A DNA stretch of 64,000 bases. Origin: Massilia polaris (lineage in GTDB: Bacteria > Pseudomonadota > Gammaproteobacteria > Burkholderiales > Burkholderiaceae_D). The stretch covers positions 248,001 to 312,000 of the forward strand of contig NZ_JABBGG010000002.1 of NCBI RefSeq assembly GCF_012927275.1, read 5' to 3'. The position numbers and the translations under genes are program-made. The notes below the pieces were generated by a model, which saw only the letters and a list, made by a program, of their open reading frames with translations, ran no database searches and was not told where the DNA came from. This document shows, in pieces, positions 10,703 through 19,989 of this stretch (position 1 is its first letter; each line of letters starts with the position of its first letter).

Positions 10703-11869
10703 ATGACCGAGTTCAAAGCCTTCACCTTCATTACCGTTCCTCATATCGTGTCCGAGCCAGGCAGTGCCCGAGAGCTGGGCAAGCACATTGCCGCACGCTT
10801 CCCGGACGTCCGGCGTGCCTTGATCGTCACCGACCCGGGCTTCCTCCGGACCGGGTTGGTGGAAGCGCCGCGCGCGAGCCTGGAAAAGCAGGGGATAAGC
10901 GTCCAGGTCTTTTCGGACGTGGTGGCGGATCCACCGGAAGGCGTGGTCGTCAGCGCAGTGAATTTTGCACGCGCTCACGACACGGACATCGTGATCGGCC
11001 TGGGTGGCGGCAGCTCGATGGACGTCGCGAAACTGATCGCCGTCCTGGCGGGCAGCGACCAGCCGATTTCAGAAATCTACGGAATAGGGAACGTGAAGGG
11101 CGAGCGCCTTCCGCTGGTACAGGTTCCGACCACCGCAGGCACTGGCTCCGAAGTCACGAACATCGCCATCGTGACGACGGGGGAGACGACCAAAATGGGT
11201 GTGGTCGCGCCGCAGCTATATGCCGACCTCGCCCTCCTTGACGCGGAGTTGACTCTGGGCCTGCCGCCGCTCGTTACAGCGGCAACCGGCATCGATGCGA
11301 TGGTGCATGCGATCGAGGCGTTCACCAGTCGCCACAAAAAGAATCCGATGTCGGACAATCTGGCGCGTCAGGCATTGTCATTACTTTCTGGCAACTTAAT
11401 GACGGCCTGTGAGAACGGTGGAAACCTGCACGCCCGACAGGCGATGCTGCTTGGAGCTTGCTTCGCGGGCCAGGCATTTTCGAATGCCCCGGTCGCCGCG
11501 GTCCATGCACTCGCCTACCCTATCGGCGGAATCTTCCATGTGCCGCACGGTTTGTCCAACTCGCTGGTACTGCCGCATGTGTTGAGGTTCAACTTGCCGG
11601 AAGCAACGAGCCATTACGCGGAACTGGCGTCGGTCGTGGCACCGCATGTCAGCGGGAGCGAAGAGGCGCGGGCGGAGGCGCTGATTGCTGCGATGCAGCA
11701 AGTGGCGCGGATGACCGGGATAGAGACGGCGTTGAGGCAGGTGGGTATAGCGGAAGCGGACCTGGACAGGCTGGCCGATGATGCGATGTTGCAGACAAGG
11801 CTGCTTGGGAATAATCCGAGGGATGTGACGCGGGCGGATGCTTACGCGATCTACGCAGCCGCCCTTTAG
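10703..11869 (+). CDS. Iron-containing alcohol dehydrogenase
   Basis: Group III NAD(P)-dependent dehydrogenase of 388 residues. The nucleotide-binding loop is IGLGGGSSMDVAKLIAVL and PTTAGTGSEVTN follows. The metal ligands are visible as the aspartate in TGIDAMVHAIEAF plus its histidine, and as the two histidines of VHALAYPIGGIFHVPHG. GGAG precedes the ATG. It stands alone, with the TSUP gene diverging on the left and livM converging on the right. The substrate (ethanol, butanol, lactaldehyde or other) is not determined. Confidence 0.88.
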   Translation: MTEFKAFTFITVPHIVSEPGSARELGKHIAARFPDVRRALIVTDPGFLRTGLVEAPRASLEKQGISVQVFSDVVADPPEGVVVSAVNFARAHDTDIVIGLGGGSSMDVAKLIAVLAGSDQPISEIYGIGNVKGERLPLVQVPTTAGTGSEVTNIAIVTTGETTKMGVVAPQLYADLALLDAELTLGLPPLVTAATGIDAMVHAIEAFTSRHKKNPMSDNLARQALSLLSGNLMTACENGGNLHARQAMLLGACFAGQAFSNAPVAAVHALAYPIGGIFHVPHGLSNSLVLPHVLRFNLPEATSHYAELASVVAPHVSGSEEARAEALIAAMQQVARMTGIETALRQVGIAEADLDRLADDAMLQTRLLGNNPRDVTRADAYAIYAAAL

Positions 11870-11875
11870 AAACTC

Positions 11876-11908
11876 GTAGGGCGGATGCGCTTCGCTTATC
11901 CGCCCTAC
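11876..11908. repeat. GTAGGGCGGAT palindromic intergenic element
   Basis: Arms GTAGGGCGGAT and ATCCGCCCTAC (11 pairs) close around an 11-base centre, between the convergent alcohol dehydrogenase and livM genes. The same arms recur at 13839-13942. It may serve as a bidirectional transcription stop. Confidence 0.75.
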
Positions 11909-11921
11909 TTTTCCTTGCCGC

Positions 11922-12902
11922 TTAGGAAGGTCGCTTACGCCCTGCCGCGGCGATCGCCGCGCCAATCTCGCCAACAATCCCGCGGCGGAACAGCAACACG
12001 CAAGCAATAAAGATCAGACCGGTCACCATGCCAACCGACTCGCCCAGCGTACCGAACCACTCGATATTGGTCGCCTGCGCCAGGAACGTTCCCACATCGC
12101 CCAGCTTGTTCTCCAGCGTGATGATGATGAATGCGCCAAGGATCGGTCCGACCAAGGTTCCCATGCCGCCTACCAGCGTCATCAGGATCACCATGCCCGA
12201 CATGGTCCAGTGGACGTCAGTCAGCGTTTCAAAGCCCAGCACGACCGTTTTGGTGGCTCCTGCGAGGCCTGCCAGCGCTGCCGACAGCACGAAGGCCATC
12301 AGCTTGTAGCGGTCGACGTCGTAGCCCAGCGAAATGGCGCGCGGCTCGTTTTCCTTGATGGCCTTGAGCACCTGTCCGAACGGCGAGTGAACCGTGCGCA
12401 TGATCAGCGCGAAACCGCCAATCGCAATCGCCAGCACGAAGTAGTACATGGTCACGTCGTTGCTCAGGTCGATCACGCCCAGCAGCTTGCCGCGCGGTAC
12501 ACCCTGCAGGCCATCCTCGCCGCCCGTGAACGGGGCGCGAAGCGCTGCATACGAGACCATTTGCGCCAGTGCCAGCGTGATCATCGAGAAGTAGATGCCG
12601 GAACGGCGGATCGCCAGCGCGCCCATCACGAGGCCGATCAGCGCCCCGCCAGCGACGCCGGCCAGGATCGCCAGCTCAACCGGCAAGCCCATGTCGCGCA
12701 GCGCATAGCCGGCCATGTAGCCGGCGCCGCCGAAGAATGCCGCGTGGCCGAACGACAGCAAGCCGGTGTAGCCGATCAAGAGGTTGAACGCGCAGGCGAA
12801 CAGGCCGAAGCACAGCAGCTTCATCAGGAAGACCGGATACGCGAAGAATGGCATCGCAAGCGCAATGGCGAATGCGATCAGGTAAAGAATTTTTCTGTTC
12901 AT
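11922..12902 (-). CDS. livM: Branched-chain amino-acid ABC transporter permease LivM-like
   Basis: Inner-membrane permease of the HAAT family, 326 residues with about ten hydrophobic segments. The family hallmark GYTGLLSFGHAAFFGGAGYMAGY is near residue 50. It pairs with the LivH-like permease encoded 21 bases upstream and is the last gene of the operon. The substrate could be leucine, isoleucine and valine, or another amide or small organic acid, since HAAT specificity follows the binding protein. Confidence 0.9.
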   Translation of the reverse strand: MNRKILYLIAFAIALAMPFFAYPVFLMKLLCFGLFACAFNLLIGYTGLLSFGHAAFFGGAGYMAGYALRDMGLPVELAILAGVAGGALIGLVMGALAIRRSGIYFSMITLALAQMVSYAALRAPFTGGEDGLQGVPRGKLLGVIDLSNDVTMYYFVLAIAIGGFALIMRTVHSPFGQVLKAIKENEPRAISLGYDVDRYKLMAFVLSAALAGLAGATKTVVLGFETLTDVHWTMSGMVILMTLVGGMGTLVGPILGAFIIITLENKLGDVGTFLAQATNIEWFGTLGESVGMVTGLIFIACVLLFRRGIVGEIGAAIAAAGRKRPS

Positions 12903-12923
12903 GATTTGCTCGTATCTTCTCGG

Positions 12924-13808
12924 TTACTTTTCTTTGCCGAACAAACCGGCGGGACGCAGCAGAAGGACGACCACCATGACGACGAACACGACTACCTCAG
13001 AACCTTGCGGATAGAACACGCGCGTCAGGCCTTCGATGATGCCCAGCCCGAGGCCGGTAAGGATCGAGCCCATGATGGAACCCATGCCGCCGATCACCAC
13101 AACCGCGAACACGACGATAATCAGGTGCGAACCCATCAGTGGGGTCACATTGATGATCGGCGCCGCCAGCACCCCTGCAAAGCCCGCCAAAGCGACGCCG
13201 AAGCCGTAGGTCAGCGTGACCATCAGCGGAACGTTGATGCCGAACGCTTCAACCAGCTTCGGGTTCTCGGTGCCGGCACGCAGGTACGAGCCGAGTTTGG
13301 TTTTTTCGATCACGAACCAGGTCGCCAGGCAGACCACCAGCGAAGCGAACACGACGAAGCCGCGGTAGTTCGGCAGGATCATGAAGCCCAGGTCGGTCGC
13401 GCCGGCCAGTGCGTCAGGCACTGGGTAAGGCTGGCCGGAGACGCCGTAGAACGAGCGGAAGATACCTTCAAGCAGCAGTGTGATGCCGAAGGTCAGCAGC
13501 AGGCCGTACAGGTGGTCCAGCTTGTAGAGCCAGCGCAGCATGGTCTTTTCGATGACGATGCCGAACAGGCCAACCAGCAGGGGCGCCACGATCAGCATGA
13601 CCCAGTAGTTGACCTCGAAATAGGAGAGTCCCATCCACGCAAGGAAGGCGCCCATCATATAGAGCGCGCCGTGGGAAAAGTTAATTACATTGAGCAGGCC
13701 GAAAATGACGGCAAGGCCGAGCGACAGCATCGCGTAGAACGAGCCGTTCACGAGGCCCAGCAGGAGCTGGCTCATCATTGCCTGCAAGGGGACGCCGAAA
13801 ATTTCCAT
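12924..13808 (-). CDS. livH: Branched-chain amino-acid ABC transporter permease LivH-like
   Basis: Second HAAT permease, 294 residues and about eight helices. It contains the LivH pattern LSLGLAVIFGLLNVINFSHGALYMMGA near residue 30 and a GLALAGFAGVLAAP-like segment in the second half. It is separated from the binding-protein gene by 156 bases that contain a long palindrome, unlike the tight spacing elsewhere in the operon. Confidence 0.92.
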   Translation of the reverse strand: MEIFGVPLQAMMSQLLLGLVNGSFYAMLSLGLAVIFGLLNVINFSHGALYMMGAFLAWMGLSYFEVNYWVMLIVAPLLVGLFGIVIEKTMLRWLYKLDHLYGLLLTFGITLLLEGIFRSFYGVSGQPYPVPDALAGATDLGFMILPNYRGFVVFASLVVCLATWFVIEKTKLGSYLRAGTENPKLVEAFGINVPLMVTLTYGFGVALAGFAGVLAAPIINVTPLMGSHLIIVVFAVVVIGGMGSIMGSILTGLGLGIIEGLTRVFYPQGSEVVVFVVMVVVLLLRPAGLFGKEK

Positions 13809-13838
13809 GGATTATGTCTGCAAAGAGGGAATGCGGAC

Positions 13839-13942
13839 GTAGGGCGGATAAGCGTGGCTGCCGCCGAGGACGCGCGCATCCGCCGAGGACGCGGTGACGC
13901 ATGCGTTCGGCGGATGCGGGGCAAGCCCCTTATCCGCCCTAC
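13839..13942. repeat. Long palindromic element inside the liv operon
   Basis: Outer arms of 14 perfect pairs (GTAGGGCGGATAAG at 13839-13852 and its complement at 13929-13942) enclose about 76 bases with smaller internal repeats such as CCGCCGAGGACGCG. It shares its outer arms with the element at 11876. It lies between the binding-protein gene and livH, where a stable hairpin could protect the upstream mRNA or reduce permease expression. Confidence 0.75.
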
Positions 13943-13964
13943 GATGATGCTTGAGATTAAACGA

Positions 13965-15170
13965 TTACTTCCAGGCCGCGCACTTGGTTTCCGCCTTGGT
14001 GGCGTAGGCCTGGTCGCCTGGGATGGTCTGGACGACCTTGTAGTAATCCCATGGGTATTTCGACTCGGATGGCTTCTTGACTTCCATCAGGTACATGTCG
14101 TGCACCATGCGGCCGTCGCCACGGATCACGCCGTTCTTGGCGAACATGTCGTTGATCTTGGTCTTCTTCAGGTGAGCCATGACCACGTCGGAGCCGTCGG
14201 TCTTGGTCGCCTTGACCGCGTTCAGGTAGTTCATGGTCGCCGAGTAGTCAGCCGCTTGCAGCATCGATGGCATCTTCTTCATCTTGGCGAAGTAGCGCTT
14301 CGACCAGGCGCGGGATTCCGCGTTCTGGTCCCAGTACCAGCCGTCGGTCAGGTACATGCCCTGAGTCATGTTCAGGCCGAGCGTGTGCACGTCGTTGATG
14401 AACATCAGCAGGCCGGCCAGCTTCATCTTCTTGTTGATGCCGAATTCAGCAGCTGCCTTGATCGAGTTGATCGCGTCGCCGCCGGCGTTGGCCAGGCCGA
14501 GGATCTGGGCCTTCGAGTTTTGCGCCTGCAGCAGGAAGGACGAGAAGTCCGATGCCGACAGCGGGTGCTTGACGTTGCCAACCACCGTGCCGCCGCTCTT
14601 CTTGATGACGTCGGTGGTGTCGTTCTCGAGCGATGCGCCGAACGCGTAGTCGGCGGTCAGGAAGAACCACGACTTGCCGCCCTGCTTGACGATCGCGCCG
14701 CCGGTGCCGCGCGCCAGCGCGATGGTGTCATACGCATAGTGCACAGTGTACGGCGAGCATTCTTCATTGGTCAGGCGGGCCGAGCCGGCGCCGATCGAGA
14801 TGAAGACCTTCTTCTTTTCCGCAGCGACTTTGGCCATCGCCAGGTTGGCGCCGGAGTTGGTGCCGCCGATCAGCATGTCGACGCCCTGCTGGTCGAACCA
14901 TTCGCGCGCCTTGCTGGCGGCGATGTCTGCCTTGTTCTGGTGGTCGGCCGATACGAATTCGATTTTCTTGCCGGCGATGTTGCCGCCCGCATCCGCAATC
15001 GCCATCTTGACGGCTTCCGCGCCGCCGACGCCGTCGATGTCGGAGTAGACGCCCGACATGTCGGTCAGCATGCCAATCTTGATGGTGTCGCCGGACACCT
15101 GCGCTGCCGCAGGCAGGGAAAAGCCGATGGCACAGGTGGCGGCGGCGATGGCGATAGCTTTACGTTTCAT
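13965..15170 (-). CDS. ABC transporter periplasmic amino-acid-binding protein (LivK-like)
   Basis: Periplasmic type I binding protein of about 401 residues. The signal peptide MKRKAIAIAAATCAIGFSLP ends at AAAQ. The mature region opens with VSGDTIKIGMLTDMSGVYSD and contains GGTNSGANLAMAKVAAEKK. The start was set at the ATG at 15170 because GGAGA lies just upstream; a longer frame to 15212 lacks this. It determines substrate choice for the neighbouring LivH/M/G/F proteins. Confidence 0.92.
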   Translation of the reverse strand: MKRKAIAIAAATCAIGFSLPAAAQVSGDTIKIGMLTDMSGVYSDIDGVGGAEAVKMAIADAGGNIAGKKIEFVSADHQNKADIAASKAREWFDQQGVDMLIGGTNSGANLAMAKVAAEKKKVFISIGAGSARLTNEECSPYTVHYAYDTIALARGTGGAIVKQGGKSWFFLTADYAFGASLENDTTDVIKKSGGTVVGNVKHPLSASDFSSFLLQAQNSKAQILGLANAGGDAINSIKAAAEFGINKKMKLAGLLMFINDVHTLGLNMTQGMYLTDGWYWDQNAESRAWSKRYFAKMKKMPSMLQAADYSATMNYLNAVKATKTDGSDVVMAHLKKTKINDMFAKNGVIRGDGRMVHDMYLMEVKKPSESKYPWDYYKVVQTIPGDQAYATKAETKCAAWK

Positions 15171-15215
15171 TTTGTCTCCGTTTTTGGATATAAGTATCAG
15201 TAATGAAAGCACTTC

Positions 15216-15923
15216 TCAGACACCAAGCAGCTCGGTAAGTACCGGCATCTTGGCGTCCAATTCGGATGAGGCGAAGGTCTCGACGATCTGACCGTGCTCC
15301 ACCACATAAAACCGATCCGCCAGCGGTGCGGCGAAGCGGAAATTCTGTTCCACCATGACGATGGTGTAGCCCTTGGCCTTGAGCGTGGTAATCATGCGGG
15401 CCAGGCCCTGCACGATGACCGGCGCGAGGCCTTCGGAAATTTCATCCAGCAGCAGCAGGCGCGCGCCGGTGCGCAGGATGCGCGCGACGGCCAGCATCTG
15501 CTGTTCGCCGCCCGACAGGCGGGTGCCCTGGCTGTTGCGGCGCTCCTTCAGGTTCGGGAACATCTCGTAGATCTCGTCGACCGACATGCCCTTGCCGCTG
15601 TCCAGGGTTGGCGGCAGCATCAGGTTTTCTTCGGCCGACAGCGACGAGAAAATGCCACGCTCTTCCGGGCAGTAACCGACGCCGAGGTGGGCGATCTTGT
15701 GCGTTGGCATTCCGATCGCTTCGACACCGTTGATCTTGATCGAGCCCTGGCGTGCGCCGGTCAGGCCCATGATCGCGCGCAGCGTGGTGGTGCGGCCGGC
15801 GCCGTTACGGCCCAGCAGTGTCACAACTTCGCCTTGATTGACCGACAGATTCACGTTGTGGAGGATGTGCGACTCGCCGTACCAGGCCTGCAGGTTGGTG
15901 ATTGCTAGCGCAGCCGTCATCAA
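15216..15923 (-). CDS. livF: ABC transporter ATP-binding protein LivF-like (Walker A Lys to Arg)
   Basis: One of the two HAAT ATPases, 235 residues. The signature SGGEQQMLAVARIL, Walker B LLLLDEISEGLAP and the switch region VMVEQNF are intact. The Walker A loop reads GRNGAGRTTT, so the usual invariant lysine is arginine (codon CGC read directly). Its ATG overlaps the livG stop by four bases. Either the site is impaired and LivG does most of the hydrolysis, or arginine is tolerated in this LivF lineage. Confidence 0.9.
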   Translation of the reverse strand: MMTAALAITNLQAWYGESHILHNVNLSVNQGEVVTLLGRNGAGRTTTLRAIMGLTGARQGSIKINGVEAIGMPTHKIAHLGVGYCPEERGIFSSLSAEENLMLPPTLDSGKGMSVDEIYEMFPNLKERRNSQGTRLSGGEQQMLAVARILRTGARLLLLDEISEGLAPVIVQGLARMITTLKAKGYTIVMVEQNFRFAAPLADRFYVVEHGQIVETFASSELDAKMPVLTELLGV

Positions 15924-16690
15924 TGCGCTCCTTCCAGCTCGACGTTCGTGGTACCCATGTAGGCTTCCATCACTTGTGGATTCTTCGAAACTTCTGCATA
16001 CGTTCCTTCGGCCAGCATGGCGCCGCGCTGGAGCACGGAGATCTTGTCGCAGATGCCGGACACGACGTTCATGTTGTGCTCCACCATCAGGATGGTGCGC
16101 CCTGCCGATACTTTTTTGATCAGTTCGGTCACGCGGTGCACGTCTTCGTGGCCCATGCCCTGGGTCGGCTCGTCGAGCAGCATCAGTTCAGGTTCCATCG
16201 CCAGGGTGGTGGCGATCTCGAGCGCGCGCTTGCGGCCGTACGGCATGTCGATCGTGACGGTGTCGGCGAAGCTTTCGAGGTCGACTTCCTTCAGCAACTG
16301 CATGGCGCGGTCGTTGAGGCGGTCGAGTCCGCGTTCGCTTTCCCAGAAGTTGAACGTGTTGCCGAGTCCGCGTTGTAGTCCAATGCGCACGTTTTGCAGC
16401 ACGGTCAGGTGCGGGAACACGGCCGAGATCTGGAACGACCGGATGATGCCCATGCGGGCGATCTGCGCAGGTTTCGCGCGCGTGATGTCCTTGCCGTTGA
16501 ACAGGATTTCGCCCGAGGTCGGCACCAGGAATTTGGTGAGCAGATTGAAGCAAGTGGTTTTGCCGGCGCCGTTAGGGCCGATGAGCGCGTGAATGTGTCC
16601 ACGCTCGACTTTCAGGTTCACGTCACTTACCGCCGTGAACCCTTTGAACTCCTTGGTCAAGCTTTTTGTTTCCAGAATGACGTCTGTCAT
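15920..16690 (-). CDS. livG: ABC transporter ATP-binding protein LivG-like
   Basis: Second HAAT ATPase, 256 residues. It has a canonical Walker A GPNGAGKTT, the long LivG insertion with FPHLTVLQNVRIG, Walker B LMLLDEPTQGM and the switch histidine in MVEHNMNV. The signature region is unusual: the expected LSGGQ is replaced by MPYGRKRALEIATTLA, although LivG proteins commonly show LPYGxQR here. It is the first gene of the operon, so the promoter should lie in 16691-16850. Confidence 0.92.
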   Translation of the reverse strand: MTDVILETKSLTKEFKGFTAVSDVNLKVERGHIHALIGPNGAGKTTCFNLLTKFLVPTSGEILFNGKDITRAKPAQIARMGIIRSFQISAVFPHLTVLQNVRIGLQRGLGNTFNFWESERGLDRLNDRAMQLLKEVDLESFADTVTIDMPYGRKRALEIATTLAMEPELMLLDEPTQGMGHEDVHRVTELIKKVSAGRTILMVEHNMNVVSGICDKISVLQRGAMLAEGTYAEVSKNPQVMEAYMGTTNVELEGAH

Positions 16691-16851
16691 TGGGTCTCCA
16701 GTATTCTGTTTTCATACCGTTTTGCAAGCTTTTATTTGGATAATACACACATTAGTTTTCTGTCACAACATAGTATAACTACCATGTGTGCAGATAGGCC
16801 CGCCCGTCAAAAACGCTCTTTTTTGGGGCAACCACCAGCCTGCAATGTAGT

Positions 16852-18477
16852 CTAAGTACTCTTCTGGAGGATCATCACGGCGGCTTTCTCCGCGATCATC
16901 AAGGTCGGTGAGTTCGTGTTGCCGGACGTTATGTACGGCATGACCGAGGCGTCGACGACGCGCAGGCCCTGCACATTTTTTACGCAGAGGCGGCTGTCGA
17001 CAACCGACCCGGGGTCGTCCGCACGGCCCATCTTGCAGGTGCCGACCGGGTGGAAGATCGTCGTGCCGATGAGACCGGCGGCTTCGGCCAGCTCGTCCTC
17101 GGTCTGGTAGTGGACGCCGGGACGGTATTCTTCCGGCTCATATTTCGCCAGCGCGGGCGAGGCAACGATCTTGCGCGTCACGCTGAGCGCAGCCGCGGCG
17201 ACTTTCCGGTCCTCTGGCGTGCTGAGATAGTTGGGCGTGATTTTGGGCGGCGCATACGAATCGTTCGATGCGATCCGCACATGGCCGCGCGAGGTCGGGC
17301 GCAAGTTGCACACACTTGCAGTAAATGCCGGGAACGGATGGAGCGGGTCGCCGAATTTTTCCAGCGACAAAGGCTGCACGTGATACTGGAGGTTCGGCGT
17401 CACCTGGCTGTCATCCGACTTGGCGAAAGCGCCCAGCTGCGACGGCGCCATCGACATCGGCCCGCTCTGGAACAGCGCGTATTCCATGCCGATCTTCATG
17501 CGCCCTACCCAGCTGGCCGCACGGGTGTTCAGTGTCGGGGCGCCATTGATCTTGTAAATCATCCGAAGCTGCAAGTGATCCTGCAGGTTCTCGCCGACGC
17601 CGGGCAGGTCGACCTGCGGGGTAATGCCAAGCGCATGCAGCGCGCTCGCCGGCCCGATCCCCGATAGCTGAAGGATCTGCGGCGAACCGATCGCGCCCGC
17701 AGCGAGCAAGGTTTCCTTTACTGCAGTTGCACGCCAGGCTTTGCCGCCGCCGGTAAATTCGACGCCGCGGCAAACCTTGCCTTGTTCGGTGCTTTCGATG
17801 ATCAGCCGTTCGACGTGGCAGCCGGTCATGATGGTCAGGTTCGGGCGCTTGGAAGCAGGCCGCAGGAAAGCCTTGGCCGTGTTCCAGCGGACGCCGCGCT
17901 TCTGGTTGACGTCGAAATACGCGCAACCGCTGTTGTCGCCGCCGTTGAAATCAGTGGTTTTCGGGATGCCTGCCTGTTCGGCGGCGTCGCGGAAGGCGTC
18001 GAGGATCTGCCATGACAAGCGCGGCTTTTCCACGCGCCATTCGCCACCGCTGCCATGGACCGGCCCGGCGCCGCCGTGGTAATTCTCGCTCTTCTTGAAC
18101 AGGGGAAGCACCTCGTCCCATGCCCAAGACGGATCGCCGGTCAGCTCGGCCCAGCGGTCGTAATCGGCCGACTGGCCGCGCATGTAGATCATGCCGTTGA
18201 TCGAGGAACTGCCACCGAGGACTTTGCCGCGCGGATAGATCAGCGCCCTGCCGCCCAGGCCGGCGTCGAGCTCGGTCTTGTAGAGCCAGTCGGTGCGGGG
18301 ATTGTTGATGCAGTACAGGTAGCCGACCGGGATGTGAATCCACATGTAGTCGTCGCGACCGCCGGCTTCGATCAGCAATACCTGGTTGTCGGGATTCCTG
18401 GTAAGACGGTTGGCAAGAACGCAGCCTGCGGTTCCTGCCCCAACGATGATGTAGTCGTATTCCCCAGCCGGTTCCAA
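16852..18477 (-). CDS. GMC-family FAD-dependent oxidoreductase
   Basis: Choline dehydrogenase-like flavoenzyme of 541 residues. The FAD-binding motif YIIVGAGTAGCVLANRL is at residues 8-24. The GMC signatures GGSSSINGMIYMRG and GAIGSPQILQLSGIGP are present, and the C-terminus has the catalytic His region TIFHPVGTCKMG and the closing NTNSPTLMIAEKAA. The substrate is some alcohol; choline is not assured. It lies 11 bases after the nitronate monooxygenase gene and is probably cotranscribed with it. Confidence 0.88.
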   Translation of the reverse strand: MEPAGEYDYIIVGAGTAGCVLANRLTRNPDNQVLLIEAGGRDDYMWIHIPVGYLYCINNPRTDWLYKTELDAGLGGRALIYPRGKVLGGSSSINGMIYMRGQSADYDRWAELTGDPSWAWDEVLPLFKKSENYHGGAGPVHGSGGEWRVEKPRLSWQILDAFRDAAEQAGIPKTTDFNGGDNSGCAYFDVNQKRGVRWNTAKAFLRPASKRPNLTIMTGCHVERLIIESTEQGKVCRGVEFTGGGKAWRATAVKETLLAAGAIGSPQILQLSGIGPASALHALGITPQVDLPGVGENLQDHLQLRMIYKINGAPTLNTRAASWVGRMKIGMEYALFQSGPMSMAPSQLGAFAKSDDSQVTPNLQYHVQPLSLEKFGDPLHPFPAFTASVCNLRPTSRGHVRIASNDSYAPPKITPNYLSTPEDRKVAAAALSVTRKIVASPALAKYEPEEYRPGVHYQTEDELAEAAGLIGTTIFHPVGTCKMGRADDPGSVVDSRLCVKNVQGLRVVDASVMPYITSGNTNSPTLMIAEKAAVMILQKST

Positions 18478-18488
18478 TCAAGTCTCCT

Positions 18489-19526
18489 CTACTCGGTTCG
18501 CATCTCTGCTATCAGCGTTTGCATCAGTTTCGCCGCCGGCATGGCCCGCGCGCGCCGCACTTCCGCTCCTGCCCACAACGACATCAGTTCGGTATCACCC
18601 TTGGCGGAAGCTGCCGCCCGGATGCTTGTTGTTAATGCATTTTGTACAGGATACGCCGGAAGTTGTTTCTCAACATCTACTAATTGCTTCATGAAACGAT
18701 TTTCAAGGCCGCGGGCGTAGCGCCCGGAGAAAGCACGGGTCAGCCGGGTGGGTGTATCGCCCGCATTGATGAGGCGGAATTTATATTCGGGTGAAATGCC
18801 CGTTTCGTCGCAGACCAGGAAGGCGGTGCCCATCTGGACTGCTGTCGCCCCTGCCGCGAGGGCTTCGTTGATGTCGATGCCGGTCATGATCCCGCCCGCG
18901 GCGATCACCGGAATCTCGACGGCCCGCGCAACCTTTGGCCAGAGGACCCGTGCTTCAAGCGTCGCATCCTCCTGGGCGCCGATGAACGTGCCGCGATGTC
19001 CGCCTGCTTCGACACCCGATGCGATCACGGCATCGGCTCCAACCTCTTCCCAGGCCTCGGCTTCTTCAACCGTCGTCACGGTGCCGATCACAAAGATGCC
19101 GGCGTCATGCAAGCGCTCGACCTGGGTGGCCGTGAGAATGTCGAAGGTAAAACTGGCGGCCGCGGGACGCAGCTCGATCAAGGTGTCGAACTGGGCTTCG
19201 AAGTCCTGGCACCACTGCGCAGGCGTCGGCAGCTCGGTCCAGCCCAGGCCTTCCCAAATGGGGCGCATCAGTTCTGCGGCCCGGTCGATTTCTTCCCGGC
19301 TTGGTTGCGGTGTCTTCAGGACGAACAGGTTAATCAGGAAAGGCCGGTCGGTCAGCTGCCGGACTCTGGCGGCCTGATCGCGAATGGCATCTGGCGCGAG
19401 CAGCGAACCAGGCAATGAACCCAGTCCACCAGCGTTCGATACCGCTGCGATAAGTTCAGGTGTGCAAGAACCGCCTGCCATCGGCCCCTGGATGATCGGA
19501 AACTTGAACAGCGACTGCAAATCCAT
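18489..19526 (-). CDS. Nitronate monooxygenase family protein
   Basis: FMN-dependent TIM-barrel enzyme of 345 residues that oxidises alkyl nitronates such as propionate-3-nitronate. It has the N-terminal IIQGPMAGG loop and the class I motif SGVEAGGHRGTF near residue 175, followed by VIAAGGIMTG. It is the first gene of a two-gene unit with the GMC oxidoreductase. Its start lies at the edge of the DnaA-box-rich region. Confidence 0.88.
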   Translation of the reverse strand: MDLQSLFKFPIIQGPMAGGSCTPELIAAVSNAGGLGSLPGSLLAPDAIRDQAARVRQLTDRPFLINLFVLKTPQPSREEIDRAAELMRPIWEGLGWTELPTPAQWCQDFEAQFDTLIELRPAAASFTFDILTATQVERLHDAGIFVIGTVTTVEEAEAWEEVGADAVIASGVEAGGHRGTFIGAQEDATLEARVLWPKVARAVEIPVIAAGGIMTGIDINEALAAGATAVQMGTAFLVCDETGISPEYKFRLINAGDTPTRLTRAFSGRYARGLENRFMKQLVDVEKQLPAYPVQNALTTSIRAAASAKGDTELMSLWAGAEVRRARAMPAAKLMQTLIAEMRTE

Positions 19527-19755
19527 GGCTCCTCCCCCGTCTGAAATGCCAGATTAACAGAAGCTTTGGCGCTTGGGCAGGGGGGTGGCCGGGCAGGGTG
19601 TGGATAACTCTATGAATATCCACAGGTACGGTTTGTGGATAAGCCCAACTTTATACACAAGCTGATTTTTGTCCAGAATTGGTACCAGCCACATACAGAG
19701 TTGGCAACCGGCTTATAAAATTCGTAAACGCATGATTGTAGAGCGAATTATGGCC

Positions 19756-19817
19756 TTATCCACAGGAAAGTGCCCGCGTTAACTATTACTACTATGCTTG
19801 TATACATACCTTTTAAG
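19756..19817 (+). repeat. Candidate basal unwinding element, copy 1
   Basis: An exact DnaA box (19756-19764) is followed by a GC-richer spacer and then AACTATTACTACTATG, after which TTGTATACATAC opens an AT-rich stretch. The complement of TACTACTA reads 3'-GAT-5' repeats, as in DnaA-trios. It shares a long segment with copy 2 at 20183-20250. Confidence 0.6.
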
Positions 19818-19989
19818 TAAACAAGAAACGAAAAGAAAACCCTCGCGGCGTCGCCTGCGATGCAAAAACCACACACCAGGTCTCGTTTTGAAAAACTTGG
19901 GGTAAAAGAAATTTTCTGATGGCCTGAAAAAAAACGAAGGCTCGTGTTTTTCTGGACGCTCGAACTTTGCAAGCGCACAGGTCAACTTG

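Noticed and set aside
12210-15203. 997-codon open frame on the plus strand
   Set aside because: It is antisense to livM, livH and the binding-protein gene, has low-complexity H/Q/R-rich composition typical of a high-GC shadow frame, and resembles no family.
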